A stretch of DNA of 64,000 nt. Origin: Dastarcus helophoroides (taxonomy: Eukaryota; Arthropoda; Insecta; Coleoptera; Bothrideridae). How positions within the stretch are numbered: position 1 is the first letter of the stretch; each line of letters starts with the position of its first letter. The translations under genes were made by a program, and so were the position numbers. The notes below the pieces were generated by a model, which was not told the DNA's origin, searched no databases, and saw only the letters and a program-made list of their open reading frames with translations. Positions 11,342 to 23,350 of this stretch are shown here, piece by piece. The stretch covers positions 16,418,639 through 16,482,638 of the forward strand of contig CM053326.1 in assembly GCA_028583605.1 (NCBI GenBank), given 5' to 3'.

Positions 11342-14161
11342 GGGGAGAGTGTTGTACCTTGGGTCAATTTTAACTTTGTTTGAATTTAAACAGTTTCTCG
11401 ATCTAGTTGCAAACAACTAATAATGCTAATCGATATAGAAACTATTTAGATTACCAATTATGATTTCAAAATCTATTTTATTGTTAGTAGTTTCTGTAAA
11501 ACAGGTTTTTAGGAAACCCTTGCAGGGTGGTCCAAGGTGCAAGCTAGCACTGTACCTGGGACCAGTTGGTGTTGAACCTTGGACCAGTTAAAAAAAATTA
11601 AAAATAAATTGAACTCTCAAAATAACTTTTTATTAATTGTTTAATAATAACAAAATAACACATAGTGCTACAATTATAATCATTTATTTAACGTTGTAAC
11701 TACTAAAGTCTACCGAAAATTGTAGCGCTGCAGCGTGACATGCTGTTCCTCTCACATTGCAGGGGGTTGGAAGCTTGAACAAAATGTCTTCTTCTAAGAA
11801 GTCAAAGGTTTCTGTGGCATCATTTAAAAATTTATTGGAATTGCCAATGCGACGTAAGTATTTTAGTTCGTTGTTATTATTTTGACAGTTAATTATTTCT
11901 GCAACATAGTAACTTACATTTTTTTTCCGGGGACTTTTGTTAATACAAAATCACCATTATTAATGTTACTATTTTTAATTAAAGATTCTAGATGTCTTAG
12001 GTTTTTCTTCTCACTCGCTACTATATCAGCAAATGTTTCACAATCGCTGCCACTAGAATGGAGTGAGGAAACTTCAGAGTCAGATTTCTCGAGTGATATT
12101 TCTTTTGGTATTTGGCCTGGTACTAGTCGTTTAGTAACTCTCTTAACATCTTTTGAATAACGTATTTTTTTCTTAGCGGCTATTTCTTCTTTTTCCGGAG
12201 TATCAGTCAGAATACGTGATTTTCCTCTTGGTCTACCCCCTTTAGATTTGCGTTCAGGTGCCTTTGGATATGGACGTATCATTTCCGGTGTAACATGATT
12301 GTTGCTATGTGACGAGGAAGGAAAATTATTTTCACTGCTACTTGTGACAATCGGAGTTCCACTTTCTTCTGGTTGCTCAGCTGAAGCGATTTTATCCAAA
12401 GGACGATCAGTCACATACGCCGTCAAAAATTCATGATCTTCAAAAACGTTTTCGTTCACTGGATAAATTCCTGTTACTTCAAAACCGTTTTGAATATTGG
12501 AAATTGTAAATGCTTTCGGAAAGGCTTTGCCAATAAGTTCAGCTATCTCATAAATACTTATGGGCCGTGCTGGATTCATAACCATCCATTCACCACAAGC
12601 CACGTTATAATATGTTTTCAAGGGTCCGAATATTGTCCTATCGAGAGGTTGCATTTTGTGGCTTGTATGAGGATGGAAAGTTAACATAACGATACCATTA
12701 CTTTTACAGAAGTCGATTACGTTGATATTGACATGACTATCATGGTTATCAAGAATTAAAATCACTGGATCATCGACTGTAGGTTTAACATGATTCGTAA
12801 AATGTTCTAGAAACTATAAAAATAAATTTTCGTTAGACCAACCACTTGGATTAGTTCCCCCGACAGTTCCTCGAGGGGCTCCCTTAAGCATATGTGTCTT
12901 AAAATTGACGCGTGGAAATAGCATCATAGGTGGAATATGGTTACCAATCGCGTTAATAGCCGCAATAATTGTTACGTTGGCTCCTCTGTCACCACTGGTC
13001 ATTTGTCCAATTTGTTTTGTGCCCCTTGGACCTAAAATCTTTGATGGAACGTGGACGGTTGTGACACCCGTTTCATCACAATTCCATATTTTTTCTGGAG
13101 GGAAGTTTCCACGAGATAAAATGTCTTTATAGTTTTTAAAAAAATTAGACACATTGGTTTTGTTAAACGACGTTGATCGTGCCAAACTCGTGGATTCAGG
13201 CTTTCGAAGCGACAAATTAGTATGTCTCTTACGAAAATATCGTAACCATTCTTTACCAGCAGCTTTTTCTTTGTCCCACGATACGGGATATTTTTTCTTA
13301 TTTGCAGTGGCATATTGATATGCCAAACATCTAACTTCTTTTTTCGTTAAACCGTAATGGTGACGTGATGCTGTAATTAGGTATTCCTCTAAAGCTACTT
13401 CTTCATCTTTTGTGAAGACTTGGTTAGTATTATTATTTGATTTATATTTGAAAATTAAGGTTCCTGAATTTTTGAACGACTTAATATGTCTGATTAATGT
13501 TGTTTTGGATATATTATAACGCCTAGCTGCTTCTCGAATAGACATATCTCCACTAAGACACCGTTTTGCCGCTGTGGTCAAATTTTCAACATTTACTGCA
13601 GCTCTCTTAACACCAGATTTACTTCGCGGCATGTTCTTAAATATAAGTCTGAAAAAAATATATTTATTTTACTTCATCTAGAGAGACTAAAAAAAATAAT
13701 CCTAAACATTGCTTTGTTGGACCTTGGTCCATCCAGTAGGTGTACCTTGGTCCGGTCCAAGGTACCACATATATTACCGATCCGAAGTACACGCGTGTGT
13801 CACCGGAAAGATTAATATAATTTTCTAGGTTATGGTATCCATTACAAATAAAATACATGCATATTTAAAGAACCTAGGAATGTGCCTTTCAGAACATATC
13901 CTAAGAAAGCAATGGTACTTACCAACAAATTAGATGACAGCAGATAATGACTATATAAAATATTTACTTTACAGATATAAAAACACAGAAACCTTATTAA
14001 ATCTCCATGTGCTTACTGTACTTTAGTTTGCACTAACTGCCATCTATTGCATGGAAAAGACCACTAGAATTTTACCGCCAGTCACAAAATAACATTACAG
14101 ATCTCTTTTAATATTTCATTGGTCCGAGGTACAAACGTATCCAAGGTACAACACTCTCCCC
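11342..14161 (-). mobile_element. pogo-type DNA transposon, nearly intact
   Basis: A 20-bp perfect terminal inverted repeat beginning GGGGAGAGTGTTGTACCTTG starts at 11342 and ends at 14161, with TA target duplications at 11340-11341 and 14162-14163. Variants of 'gtaccttggtcc' recur near both ends (around 11530-11590 and 13720-13770), possible subterminal transposase-binding repeats. The 2.8-kb element carries one transposase gene on the minus strand. The empty-site relative near 17975 confirms the insertion point. Confidence 0.85.
11914..13632 (-). pseudogene. pogo/Tigger-like DDE transposase with one internal stop
   Basis: A single frame of 572 codons runs from the ATG at 13632 to the stop at 11914, broken only by one TAG at 12816-12814 (codon 273). 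Domains in order: an HTH_psq-type DNA-binding domain (about residues 8-50, with SIREAARRYNISKTTLIRHI), a CENP-B-like second helix-turn-helix region (about 70-145), and a DDE_1 core with D186 in WNCDETG, D295 in LILDNHDSH and D331 in MQPLDRTIFGPLK. The last two are separated by 35 residues. The tail is basic and Ser-rich with an AT-hook-like GRPRGK. It would cut and paste the element at TA sites. The stop may be a recent mutation, readthrough, or a sequencing error; everything around it still reads as protein. Confidence 0.85.
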
Positions 14162-14186
14162 TATACATGTTTATTGCCATCTTTAA

Positions 14187-14343
14187 AAATTGAAATACAA
14201 AACTTGTCCCCTAAAACGTAGAAAGATTAAAAAACACAACAAAGGTTGCTCTTACGAGTTTCGACAGATAAGCTGTCATCTTCAGAGAGAAACTCAAGGA
14301 AGTGGATGTCAGCAGATATTAATCCAATTTTAGTAGTTACCTT
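14187..14343 (-). mobile_element. 157-bp hammerhead-bearing insertion
   Basis: It lies between near-identical 7-8 bp repeats, atctttaa (14179-14186) and gtctttga (14344-14351). The uninterrupted relative on the minus strand around 17935 reads straight through this point. The left part matches the arm of the element at 9588-9785 ('cttgtcccctaaaac', 'cacaacaaaggttgctct'). It is probably a truncated single copy rather than an inverted dimer. Confidence 0.6.
14245..14293 (-). ncRNA. Putative type I hammerhead ribozyme (subfamily 2)
   Basis: Minus-strand stem I pairs GUUUCUCU (14293-14286) with AGAGCAAC (14252-14245), seven of eight pairs. The core box CUGAAGA is at 14285-14279. Stem II pairs GACAG with CUGUC (14277-14263). 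GAAAC (14262-14258) is followed by a minimal stem III and GUA (14255-14253). GUA is an allowed NUH cleavage triplet, though usually less active than GUC. Confidence 0.6.
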
Positions 14344-15702
14344 GTCTTTGATAATTTTAAAGATATTTTATTTTTTCGAAAAAAAAAAAATGACAAAAAA
14401 AGGGTTATTTTGACTTTTTGTATCTTGTTTTTTATTCGGAGTAAAAAAATGTTTGGGTTGAAGTCATGGAATGCTATGGAAATTGTTTTACATTAATTAT
14501 TCAGGGTGACAAAAATTTTATGATATTTATTATTTTTGTCTTATTCAAAAAAACTCTCGTATTTTAAATGGAAACCATGAGTTTTTTAATCATTTTTGAA
14601 TTATCCACATAAAAAGGAAAAGAAAGTTATACGGCTAATTTTATAAAAGTCCGCACCGTTACAGAGATGTAATTCAAAATAAAAAAAATATGTTTTTCTT
14701 TTTTCTAGTACCAACTTGGCAGTAGACAACAGAATTAAAAAAAAAAACATAACTACATTGTCTTAAAATTTTAGGCTAAATAAGATTTAAAACATAACCA
14801 TAAAAGACGAATAAGTTTTTGGTTAATTATTTACTGAAAAATATTTGCGGAGCCACGAATTTAAATTTCGTAAAAATAGTTTGTTAAACAGATATCTTAT
14901 TTGTGGAGTAATGAGAATCAACAAACAATGTTCAAGAACATCCTTCCTTTAACTGTTATGCTGTTAGATTAGATTTCAGTATTTGTAAGCGTTAAATAAG
15001 AAGAATAAGAATCGCTGGAAAATATTTTTGAAGTTCTAAAATGACCGCTAGGTGGCGTAATAGGTAAGACTGAATGGAAAATTAGGATTTTCTCGAAATT
15101 TTGCCTATTTAAAGTATATGAAAAATATATGCATTGTAATCCTAGAATATTTTCGATTTGTTTTGCTTTACATTTTTTCTTCTGTCTTTAAAAATAAAGT
15201 GGTGGGAAGACGTCAAAAAAATTTTTTTTTAAATACAATTTACTTCAGTTAGCCTTAAGGAAATTTAACAAATTTAGTCTTTATAGAAAGAGTGCTATTT
15301 AGTCTACCGACGGCACTTTTACGTATTTTTATTTTAAAATTATTGTCGCTGCTACAGTGCGTTATATAAAATGGTAACAAATTTCGCCGTTTTTCTAAAA
15401 AAAACTAAATAGAATGATATGTCAATTTGGATATCTTAAAATAGAGAATTAAAAGCCCTAAATATCAGTAAAAATCGCAACTCGATATATTTTGTGGAAC
15501 CGAAGATATTGACAAACAAAATTTAAGTTATAAATAATCACATAGTTTGTCTACAAAACTGGTAAAGTGGCCCTTGAAAAAAGTTAACTGCGAAAATGAA
15601 ATAAAAATTGCAAATCTTTAAGTTTGCAAATGTGTTTACTACCTGCTCTTCTAACTGAATTGTTATTTCCGCTTTTACATTTCTTTATAAAATAAAAAGT
15701 TG

Positions 15703-15735
15703 GTTTCAGAGGACAAGATTTGTATTTCAATTTTT
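15703..15735 (+). repeat. Short 3'-end fragment of hammerhead subfamily 2
   Basis: About 30 bases ('ttggtttcagaggacaagat' and on to 'gtatttcaa') match the arm end of the 9588-9785 element. No ribozyme core is present. It looks like a 5'-truncated insertion. Confidence 0.45.
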
Positions 15736-15759
15736 TTTAAAGACGCATTGACATGCTAA

Positions 15760-16310
15760 CTAACCATTTATTTCGAATGCATGAAAATGCAAGTGATGCT
15801 GTTAAATCTAGGCGGGCAGTATTCCGAAAAACGTAATCAAAGTGAAAGAGTTTTCCTTCGACTGATACATCGGATACGCACCACAGGAAATGTGCATGTT
15901 GCTATGTTCAGAAGATAACGTAGAGCAAAATATTATACATGTTTTAGAATATGTGAAATTTAATCCTCATTTAAGTGCTGGAACAATAGCTAATGACTTG
16001 GGGATATGCTGAATCACCATTCAAAACTAGGCCCACGTGGCAGGTAGATAGGAAGTGGAAGTCAGTTTTCTTGGCCATCCAGGTCCCCAGATCTGACTTG
16101 CCTTGATTTTTATTTGTCAGGCGAATAGAAGACCTTGTTTTTGCCAACAAGCCTACAAAAGAAAGGGCATGATCAAAAGAATACGAAACAATATTTAGAA
16201 GGGTAGAATGGTCAATGGTAAGAGTTAAAATTGCAGTGTTGTTCATTCGTCCGAGGATTCACTGCATGAAAATGATGGGCTGCAGTCAGTTTGAACATCT
16301 AGGGCTCCAG
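15760..16310 (+). pseudogene. Decayed Tc1/mariner-like transposase (helix-turn-helix plus catalytic tail)
   Basis: Across frames the plus strand reads NPHLSAGTIANDLG (helix-turn-helix part), then a passage resembling WPxRSPDLTxxDFxL (around 16075-16110), then IEDLVFANKP and finally SQFEHL near 16290. That order matches the family of the transposase at 28781-29593. Stops and frameshifts are frequent and the middle, which should hold the first catalytic Asp, is missing. It cannot be functional. Confidence 0.6.
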
Positions 16311-17289
16311 TCAATAGAGGATATTAATTTAACATTTTTAATGTAATGCAGTGTCTTTTTTTACTTTTTTGAATATTAGATTGTTTCTTCGGTTAATTTT
16401 TTTACATTATTTACTGTTATTACTATTAGATCATTGTAGGTATCTGAATTACTTATTTTTATATTATGTAAGACAAATTCTAAACCTCCTCTGATTTCGT
16501 ATTCTAAATGGTAAACAATGTCATCAAGCTTTTACGTTACTGAAATTTTGTTTGCCAATATCTCCGGTTAGATAAAAGATATCGAGTTGCGGTTTTCATT
16601 GATATTTAGGGCTTTCAATTCTCTATTTTAAGATATTAAAATTGATATATCTTCTTATTTAATTTTTTTTAGAAAAACGTCGAAATTTGTTACCATTTTA
16701 TATAACGCGCTGTAGCAACGATAATAATTTTAAAATAAAAACATATGAAAGTGCTTTCAATAGACTAAATAAGACTCTTTCTATAGAGACTAAATGTGTT
16801 AAATTTTATTGAGGCTAACTGAAGTAAATGGTATTTAAAAAATTTTTTTTTCGATGTCTTCCCACCACTTTATTTTTAGAGATAGAAAGATAGAAGAAAG
16901 AGTGTAGAACAAAAACATATTGAAACTACTCTAGGATTACAATGCATACATTTTCAATATACCTTAATTCAGCAAAATTTCGAGAAAATTCTAATTTTCT
17001 ATTTAGCTTTACGTATTACGCCACCTAGCGGTCATTTTAGAACTTTAAAAATATTTTTCAGCGATTTTTCAGGGCCACTTTTCTTGTTGAAATTTTTTTC
17101 TCAAAACTGTGGGATGGTTCGTTGCTGAGATATAGCCGGCGTCTCTTCTTAGTTGGCCACCCGGTACATTTAATTAATACTATGAAGCTCATAACGGTAA
17201 AATAGACAATGCTTTTCTTGCCTACTTATTTGAGGTCCAGTTTATTGTGGCCGCGGTGTCCCAAGGATAAAATACCATTAAAATTATTG

Positions 17290-17530
17290 TATAAGGAACT
17301 GTTGAGGAGCAGTTTTTGCATTGACTACACCATAACAAGCATATTGCTACAAAAAATTGGATGTGCTTAAAAAGGTTACTCAATTCGAAATCTTAAAATA
17401 TGCCTTTAAATGTATTGAAACAGAAGACCGTCATTGTTGTTCTTGATGTAAATTTTCTGTCAATTATTTTATTTTCCTATTATTTATTATAATTAATTCT
17501 TTAAGATTTTATTGCCTGCAGCTAATCTCC
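17290..17530. repeat. Repeat shared with 42455-42640
   Basis: Blocks such as 'gtgcttaaaaaggttactca' and 'gttcttgatgtaaattttct' recur at 42455-42640 with scattered substitutions. The family is not identified and no coding frame is supported. Confidence 0.55.
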
Positions 17531-18178
17531 TATTAGAACAAAAAAAAGATGTTTGATTCTTTTTTTTTGAAATTTATGTAAAATACCTCTGTACCGGTGC
17601 AGAATTTTAAAAAATTAGTCCTATAACTGATTTTTTTTCATGTGAATAATCCAAAAATGATTAAAAAACATATAGTTCCTACATAAAAAAAAAACAGTTT
17701 TTTTAAATAAAACATAAACAATAAATATCATAAAACTTTCGCCACCCTGTATAATTAATGCAAAATCTGATTATGGTATTATAGTCTCCATAATATTCCA
17801 TGATTTTAACCCAAATTTCATTTTTTTACTGCAAATAATAAAAAAGATACAAATAGTCAAAATAACCCTCTTTTCTGTCATTTTTTTTTCGAAAAATTAA
17901 AATATCTATAAAACTATTAAAGATAGCAATAAACATGTATTCATAAACTAAACTTATTTTTTTAAGCAAAATCCTAATAGAATATGAAATATGGGGGCTG
18001 CTATTTAAAATAAGAAAGTTGATGTCTATTTCCGGTATAACCAGAAGTGGGAAGAAATTGAAAATATTTTTAAAAGGTAGTTTAGTCTCGATTACCTTTA
18101 TCGACAAAATCAGTTTGCCTTTATAGTAAGTGGTACTCCATATAAAGGCAACCTCCCAACTAAAAAAAACATCCGGTA

Positions 18179-20629
18179 TATACGTACATTGTACAATGAA
18201 CAATGTCTCCCAAAGAAAACTTGACCCCCCTTATAATTAGAAAACTAAGATTTATTTTAGAATTCATCGAGACCCGTCGATTTATATTCTTGGGGGATCA
18301 TTTTTAACGATCGAGTCAACTTAATGAGTTCACTTCCTTATCCCCTATCAACCCCCACGTTAAAATTTAAAATGAAACTGCTTAACTTTAAAGCCCTTTC
18401 TATTGCAAATTCAATGATACATTCTTTTTGAAAATTGCTTGCAAAATTTAAAACGAAAAGTTGACAAACGCACATACCTGTAACAGTAGGAGATGCCAAG
18501 AAGCACCTATTTTTCGACCTTGTAAGTCAATACAAAGAAATTTTCTTTAATTTTTAACTGCTCGTAAAACTTTTGGAAAAAAAATGTTTCAGGCTTCTAA
18601 GGATGCTATTCCTTAAACTATTTCAGAAAATGATCCTAAACTTTCAACAGAGATCAAATTTTCAAGGTGTTTAACTCTTTCGATTGCTAATAGGTATTTG
18701 GTAGATTGGTCGTCAATCAATACTCACGCGAAAAAACACGTGATTTTCATCAGTAATATTGGCTACGAGGAGATCGGGGTAAAGTATGAATAAAGTTAAT
18801 TTCAATCCTAAATTATGGGCAAGCACTTCTTCACCATCGGTTGTTAGGGTAGTACCATTTGGTGACTAGAGTTTGATTTTTGATAGCTATGATGTTTGGA
18901 TTCGCTTTGGCAGGATAACTGACACTTTGACATTGTCGTTCAAAAACGACGACCGTTGTTAATACTATGAAACAGTGGATGGTGAAATTGTCACGAACCA
19001 TTTAAAGTAGCAGCGTAAGTGGATGATGCTACTCGTTTCCCTGAATTGATGGAAAAGTAAATGCTTTGATGCACTTCCTGGCCTTTTCTGCTTTTTAATG
19101 ATAAAAAAACCAGGCTGTCTAGAAATATCAAATCGACTTTTTGAGCGAGCACTTTATCCTGCTCTTGAACAAGATCGGGGTAATTTTCAGTTCTTGGAAA
19201 AGCTGTAAACTGATATTTTTTAAATCAATAGAAACAATTGCATCACTTGAGAGATTCTCAACAACAACAACAATATGTTCCCTAAGTTACCTCACAACAA
19301 TATGATTTACCTTCAATTGCCTTTTATATCTTATCCCACTTTATTGTATTACATGTGTTTCAACATAAATATCTCCGAAATTGTTTTTACTTTGTCACTT
19401 TATATGCGTGTTTTATACTTTTATTCTTAATTTTACTCGTAATATTTCTCTTTTAGTAAGTCAATCCTAAAATTAATTAAATATAAATCAGTCGAAAATT
19501 TTTAGGATCGTAAATATCAACTTGCACTTTTTTAACTTCAAAAATGAGCCATTTTATATACAAATATGTTTATCTTATTTGATTTCTTTAGGAGACATGT
19601 TTTAGAAACCTTCAAAATTGGGTGAAACCAATGTTTAATGGACATGGTCTTATTTTTGGCAGGAACCTACATATATTTTTTTTGTAAAGTATTGAGAATA
19701 GGAGAAAGCTTTTTTTAGGAATAAATAAATTGAACGGAGCTGCAGAAAACTGGAAGGAGCATATAAACAAGTGGGTCGATTAAAACTTGTGTTGGTATTA
19801 CTTATAAATCTTGAGTTGTCCTCTTTAATTCCGTGCTTTCGCAATATATCAGTTGTTGCTCTTTCTTGAACACTTTGCATTCAAATAACTTGTACTTGTT
19901 CTTTTTGTTACCGTTTTCTCTACAGTAAATTGATTTCAGATTGCCGAAGAAACACATTTGCTAGGGATATCAGATGTCGTGAGTTGTATTCTACTTTTCT
20001 TTAATTTTAGACCTCTCACTATATTTTATAAAGTGCTTTAATCCTATCATCGCCCTGGTAAAAAAGGATTATTAATATTTTATCTTTACAGCAGTTTTTT
20101 AGCGTTCGAGAAATGTTCTCGCATATTTTCTGCCTTAATTTTTAACTCATTGTTCTAATAATAGAAATAAATTTTCAATATTATATGTGCCCTGATATTG
20201 ACCAGCTGTTGATAAAATTAGTGTATTTGGTAGTCCATTTATGATTTTATCGTATCATTAAAAATTAAATGCCTTTAAAATTAAATTTTTAGTGATAATT
20301 ATTTACCTAATAATATTTAGCAGCTTCATAACAACTTAGTAGCACATAATACGTTAGAATGCAACTCGATTATTAGCGAACAAACAATCTCGCTAACGCC
20401 TCGTCGCCTGGCAACATCCTCGATTATTATATATCGCATAATAATCTTGTCACATTAATAGCTATAATTACATAATTAAATGTTATGTTCATTTAAAATT
20501 ATAGGAAAAAAACATATGGTAAACCTGTTTGCGCGAGTTATAGCTCGACATTAACAAACCACAACTGTCATGTGATTTGCAGTGCTTTGTTGGATCTTAA
20601 CAATCAAAGGGTGTTATTGTGTATTAATT
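18179..20629. other. Unassigned DNA, possible coding relic at 18700-19260
   Basis: The part from about 18700 to 19260 is less AT-rich than its neighbours and has several short open runs in one region, as decayed coding sequence would, but I could not match it to a family. The rest shows nothing. Confidence 0.3.
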
Positions 20630-21555
20630 AGTATATTCTACAACAAGTTATGGAATGGCGCATATTCCACATGAGCGAAAAGTTTCGCGAGTGTGGAATA
20701 TGCCATTCCAAACGTGTTGTAGACTATACTTTCTCTAACAAGATTATAGAAAAACCCCGTAAATATTCATAAAAAACTTCCAAATAGATTACAATTTTGA
20801 AACACGACGCTTTAAATAAATACCTTCATTATTACATGTAACCATAGCAACAAAAACAAATTACTTGATATTCCGCCCTAAAATGAACCTAAACGGCTTC
20901 TGATTCGCCAAAAGCCGTGCAGAATATTAATATTCTAAACGACCTAAATGTTTCCGACCAATAAGAATAATTTAAAACGGTGTGTAGAATATATTCTGAA
21001 CGGGTGCTGGAATGACATCTGTTTCATAACAATTTTTAGTGATAGAACGTGCAGTTTCTATGATAGTGTTAGAGAATAGTATATTCTACAACAAGTTATG
21101 GAATGGCACATATTCCACACGAGCGAAAAGTTTGTAGCCCGAGCCGCAGGCGAGCGCTACGGTTTCGCGAGTGTGGAATATGCCATTCCAAACGTGTTGT
21201 AGACTATACTTTCTCTAACAAGATTATAGAAAAACCCCTAAATATTCATAAAAAACTTTCAAATAGATTACAATTTTGAAACACGACGCTTTAAATAAAT
21301 TGCTTAATTATTACATGTAACCATAGCAACAAAAACAAATTACTTTATATTCCGCCCTAAAATGAACCTAAACGGCTTCTGATTCGCCGAAAGCCGTGCA
21401 GAATATTAATATTCTAAACGACCTAAATGTTTCCGACCAATAAGAATAATTTAAAACGGTGTGTAGAATATATTCTGAACGGGTGCTGGAATGACATCTG
21501 TTCCATAACAATTTTTAGTGACAGAACGTGCAGTTTCTATGATAGTGTTAGAGAA
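20630..21555. repeat. Two tandem 450-bp foldback units
   Basis: Unit 1 is 20630-21077 and unit 2 is 21078-21555, nearly identical. Each begins with a hairpin of roughly 45 bp per arm, with 'ggaatggc' and 'atattccac' inverted as 'gtggaatatgccattcc'. Each is followed by 'ttctctaac' and ends with 'gttagagaa', an inverted pair. Unit 2 has an extra 29 bases around 21132 (starting tttgtagcccgagccgcagg) inside the hairpin loop, itself able to fold. Open frames here are incidental. Confidence 0.7.
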
Positions 21556-22951
21556 AAGTTATTTTTTCCACGGTCGGGAGTAGAAATCAGTTTCTATGAC
21601 ATCAAAATTAAAACAGAAGTAGTCGATTATTCCCAAGGGAGTATAATGCTCCCAAGGGAGTTTACATTACATTACATCCAAAAAAAAAGATAATATTGAA
21701 ATTATTTATTGACATTTAAATTAAATGTTACATTTGTAAAATTTTCAAAATTAATATTAGAAAGAATATTACTTTCGCTTACATTTACAGTTTTTGTGAT
21801 TGCGCTATTAGTGGTACCTACTAAAACCTGATTAGTAATTTTAGACTTATTTTCAATGGAGTTCTCGACATAACCCTTAGCGATTGTTGTTGATTTCCAA
21901 CCAGCATGACGCTTTATTGTCGTGATATCCACACCAGCATCTGCCAGTAATGTCGCTGAAGATCTTTGTAAGCAGTGACCAGTATAACATGCAGCATCAG
22001 GTAATTTTAAATACGAAGCTACTACACTCGGAATTTTTCCCATGGTATTCTTGCCAACTGGCTGCGAACTACATTTTCCTGCTTTGTAGTACAAAAGAAG
22101 GTGCTTATGCTTGACGTGGGGGGGACGAAGGGACAGGTATTTTCAAAACAATTCAAGCATATTTCCCACATCGGTAACCAGAAAGGTTCGTGGAATCTTT
22201 GTCTTAGTGTTTGGAATTTTTACAATCAAGGAAACGCCTACATCCTCAATTCAGTTCATCAGTTCGACAAGCTCCGGCAATCCCCAGAATTAATCCAACC
22301 TATAAAAAATCAAAATACTTAATAATTGAAATACCTAACAACAAAAGTAATCTTACCTTAATCATTAAGAATTCTTTATCATCTGCACTTGATAGAAAAC
22401 GGTCCGATTTCACCTTTTGTCAATATTTTCGATTTTTTCGCTTGATATCCGTCACCGGTTCTTTTCAAAAATGCGATCAGCTTGGGGAATTTGCTTATAT
22501 CTATGTTGTCGTTAATTATCAAGCATGACTTAACCATAGAATATTGCGCCCATAATGTGAAAGACTTGTAATTCTTTGCATTTTCACTGAAGTATGCCAA
22601 CTTGACATTTGAACATTTTTCTCGGCGCACAACTCGTTGAACCGATTATAGGCTATATCGTATAAAGATCTCGACTTCGTAGGCAGCAAATTGCTTATTG
22701 AAATATTTGCAGCCTCCACAATCTTTTTCGACTCACAATTATTCATTGTGCACTAAACAAACTTTAAACTAAACCAAACTAGCACCTTAATTTAACAATT
22801 CTTTTTGTTTGTTTATTTTGTAGTTATGACAATAACTCAACGACTACTAAATAAAGGCTCAAATCCGAATACAATCATTCTGGTGCTACTTACTTCATAA
22901 TGACAAAATATGTGTTTTTTAGTTAATAAGACCGTGGAAAAAATAGTATAT
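21556..22951 (-). mobile_element. Tyrosine-recombinase element with inverted ends
   Basis: A 16-bp exact inverted repeat, TATTTTTTCCACGGTC, lies at 21560-21575 and 22930-22945 and brackets a tyrosine recombinase gene. Crypton elements have a lone tyrosine recombinase but usually lack terminal inverted repeats, so these ends may be internal recombination sites, a different element class, or flanking repeats. The left end touches the tandem foldback units and the right end runs into another hairpin. Confidence 0.45.
21702..22746 (-). pseudogene. Crypton-like tyrosine recombinase, decayed, with one intron
   Basis: From the ATG at 22746 the minus strand gives a core-binding domain (NLLPTKSRSLYDIAYNRF; then, after a frameshift, YSMVKSCLIINDNIDISKF and KKSKILTKGEI), then a 57-bp intron at 22356-22300 with GTAAG donor and TTTATAG acceptor. 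After it comes LGIAGACRTDEL, which holds the first catalytic Arg. A frameshifted middle leads to the C-terminal part with SSATLLADAGVDITTIKRH, the conserved Trp two residues on, and the nucleophile Tyr in AKGYVENS. Relatives have H-x-x-R-R after YTG; here it reads HCLQR, so the second catalytic Arg is Gln, as a CGA-to-CAA change would give. It should not be active. Confidence 0.7.
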
Positions 22952-23045
22952 ACCATTTGGGAGAGATGCTATTTTGTCCTCGGTGCATTGTAGCTCTCGG
23001 GCTTCAAATTGCACCTCTGCCAAAATAACGCATTTCTCTCCCTTA
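22952..23045. repeat. Hairpin beside the recombinase element
   Basis: The arm 'gggagagatgctattttg' (22959-22976) is inverted as 'caaaataacgcatttctctc' (from 23021), separated by about 45 bases. It overlaps the outer side of the right inverted end of the recombinase element. Purpose unknown. Confidence 0.5.
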
Positions 23046-23350
23046 TAGTATAATGTACTATTGTGGCATGTCATCATATATTTATGTTTACAAGGTATGC
23101 CTTTAGTTACCAGTATAATTGATATTTTAAAGGCTTTTGTGAAACAATCAGTAGAGCACTTTATTTTTGGTATGTATAAAGATGATATAAAAATCAGTAT
23201 TATAGTAAAAAAGTTTTACATCAATATGTCGTAGTAACTTAAAACAAATTTTTGAGGTTACATTAGGCTTAGTAGTTGATAAGGAATATATTCGGAAGTA
23301 TAAAAATATTTTGTTGACAGGTGTACAAATAAAGAACAGCTGTTTAACAT
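23046..23350. other. Presumed 5' flank of Transib, nothing resolved
   Basis: Transib ends normally begin CACAATG-like, resembling the RAG heptamer. I searched here and could not find a convincing terminus, so the element's left boundary is open. Confidence 0.3.

Larger units (their letters stand above)
15008..17164 (+). mobile_element. Long-TIR DNA transposon with decayed transposase
   Basis: The arms, about 15014-15525 and 16545-17065, are inverted copies of roughly 500 bp sharing landmarks such as 'gaccgctaggtggcgtaat'. The right end continues to CCGG at 17161-17164 followed by TA; the equivalent outer left end is missing, so the left arm is truncated near 15008. The interior has a relic of the same transposase type as at 28781-29593. 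A further arm fragment lies at 1-185. Confidence 0.6.
11111..18176. repeat. Inverted-repeat element with disrupted left arm
   Basis: The right arm (about 17470-18176) is the reverse complement of a left arm broken into pieces: 11111-11341, 14163-14186 and 14344 to about 14800. Outer ends start with CCGG next to TA (11109-11110 and 18177-18178). The two gaps in the left arm are the pogo transposon and the ribozyme insertion. The intact right arm therefore shows what the left arm looked like before both insertions. The long-TIR element at 15008-17164 lies between the arms. Open frames in these arms are not convincing genes. Confidence 0.6.

Noticed and set aside
12433..12684. Plus-strand frames across the pogo transposase
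   Set aside because: Antisense shadows of the transposase gene.
22265..22290. CTGATGA on the minus strand in the recombinase gene
   Set aside because: It encodes part of the recombinase (TDEL) and lacks hammerhead helices.
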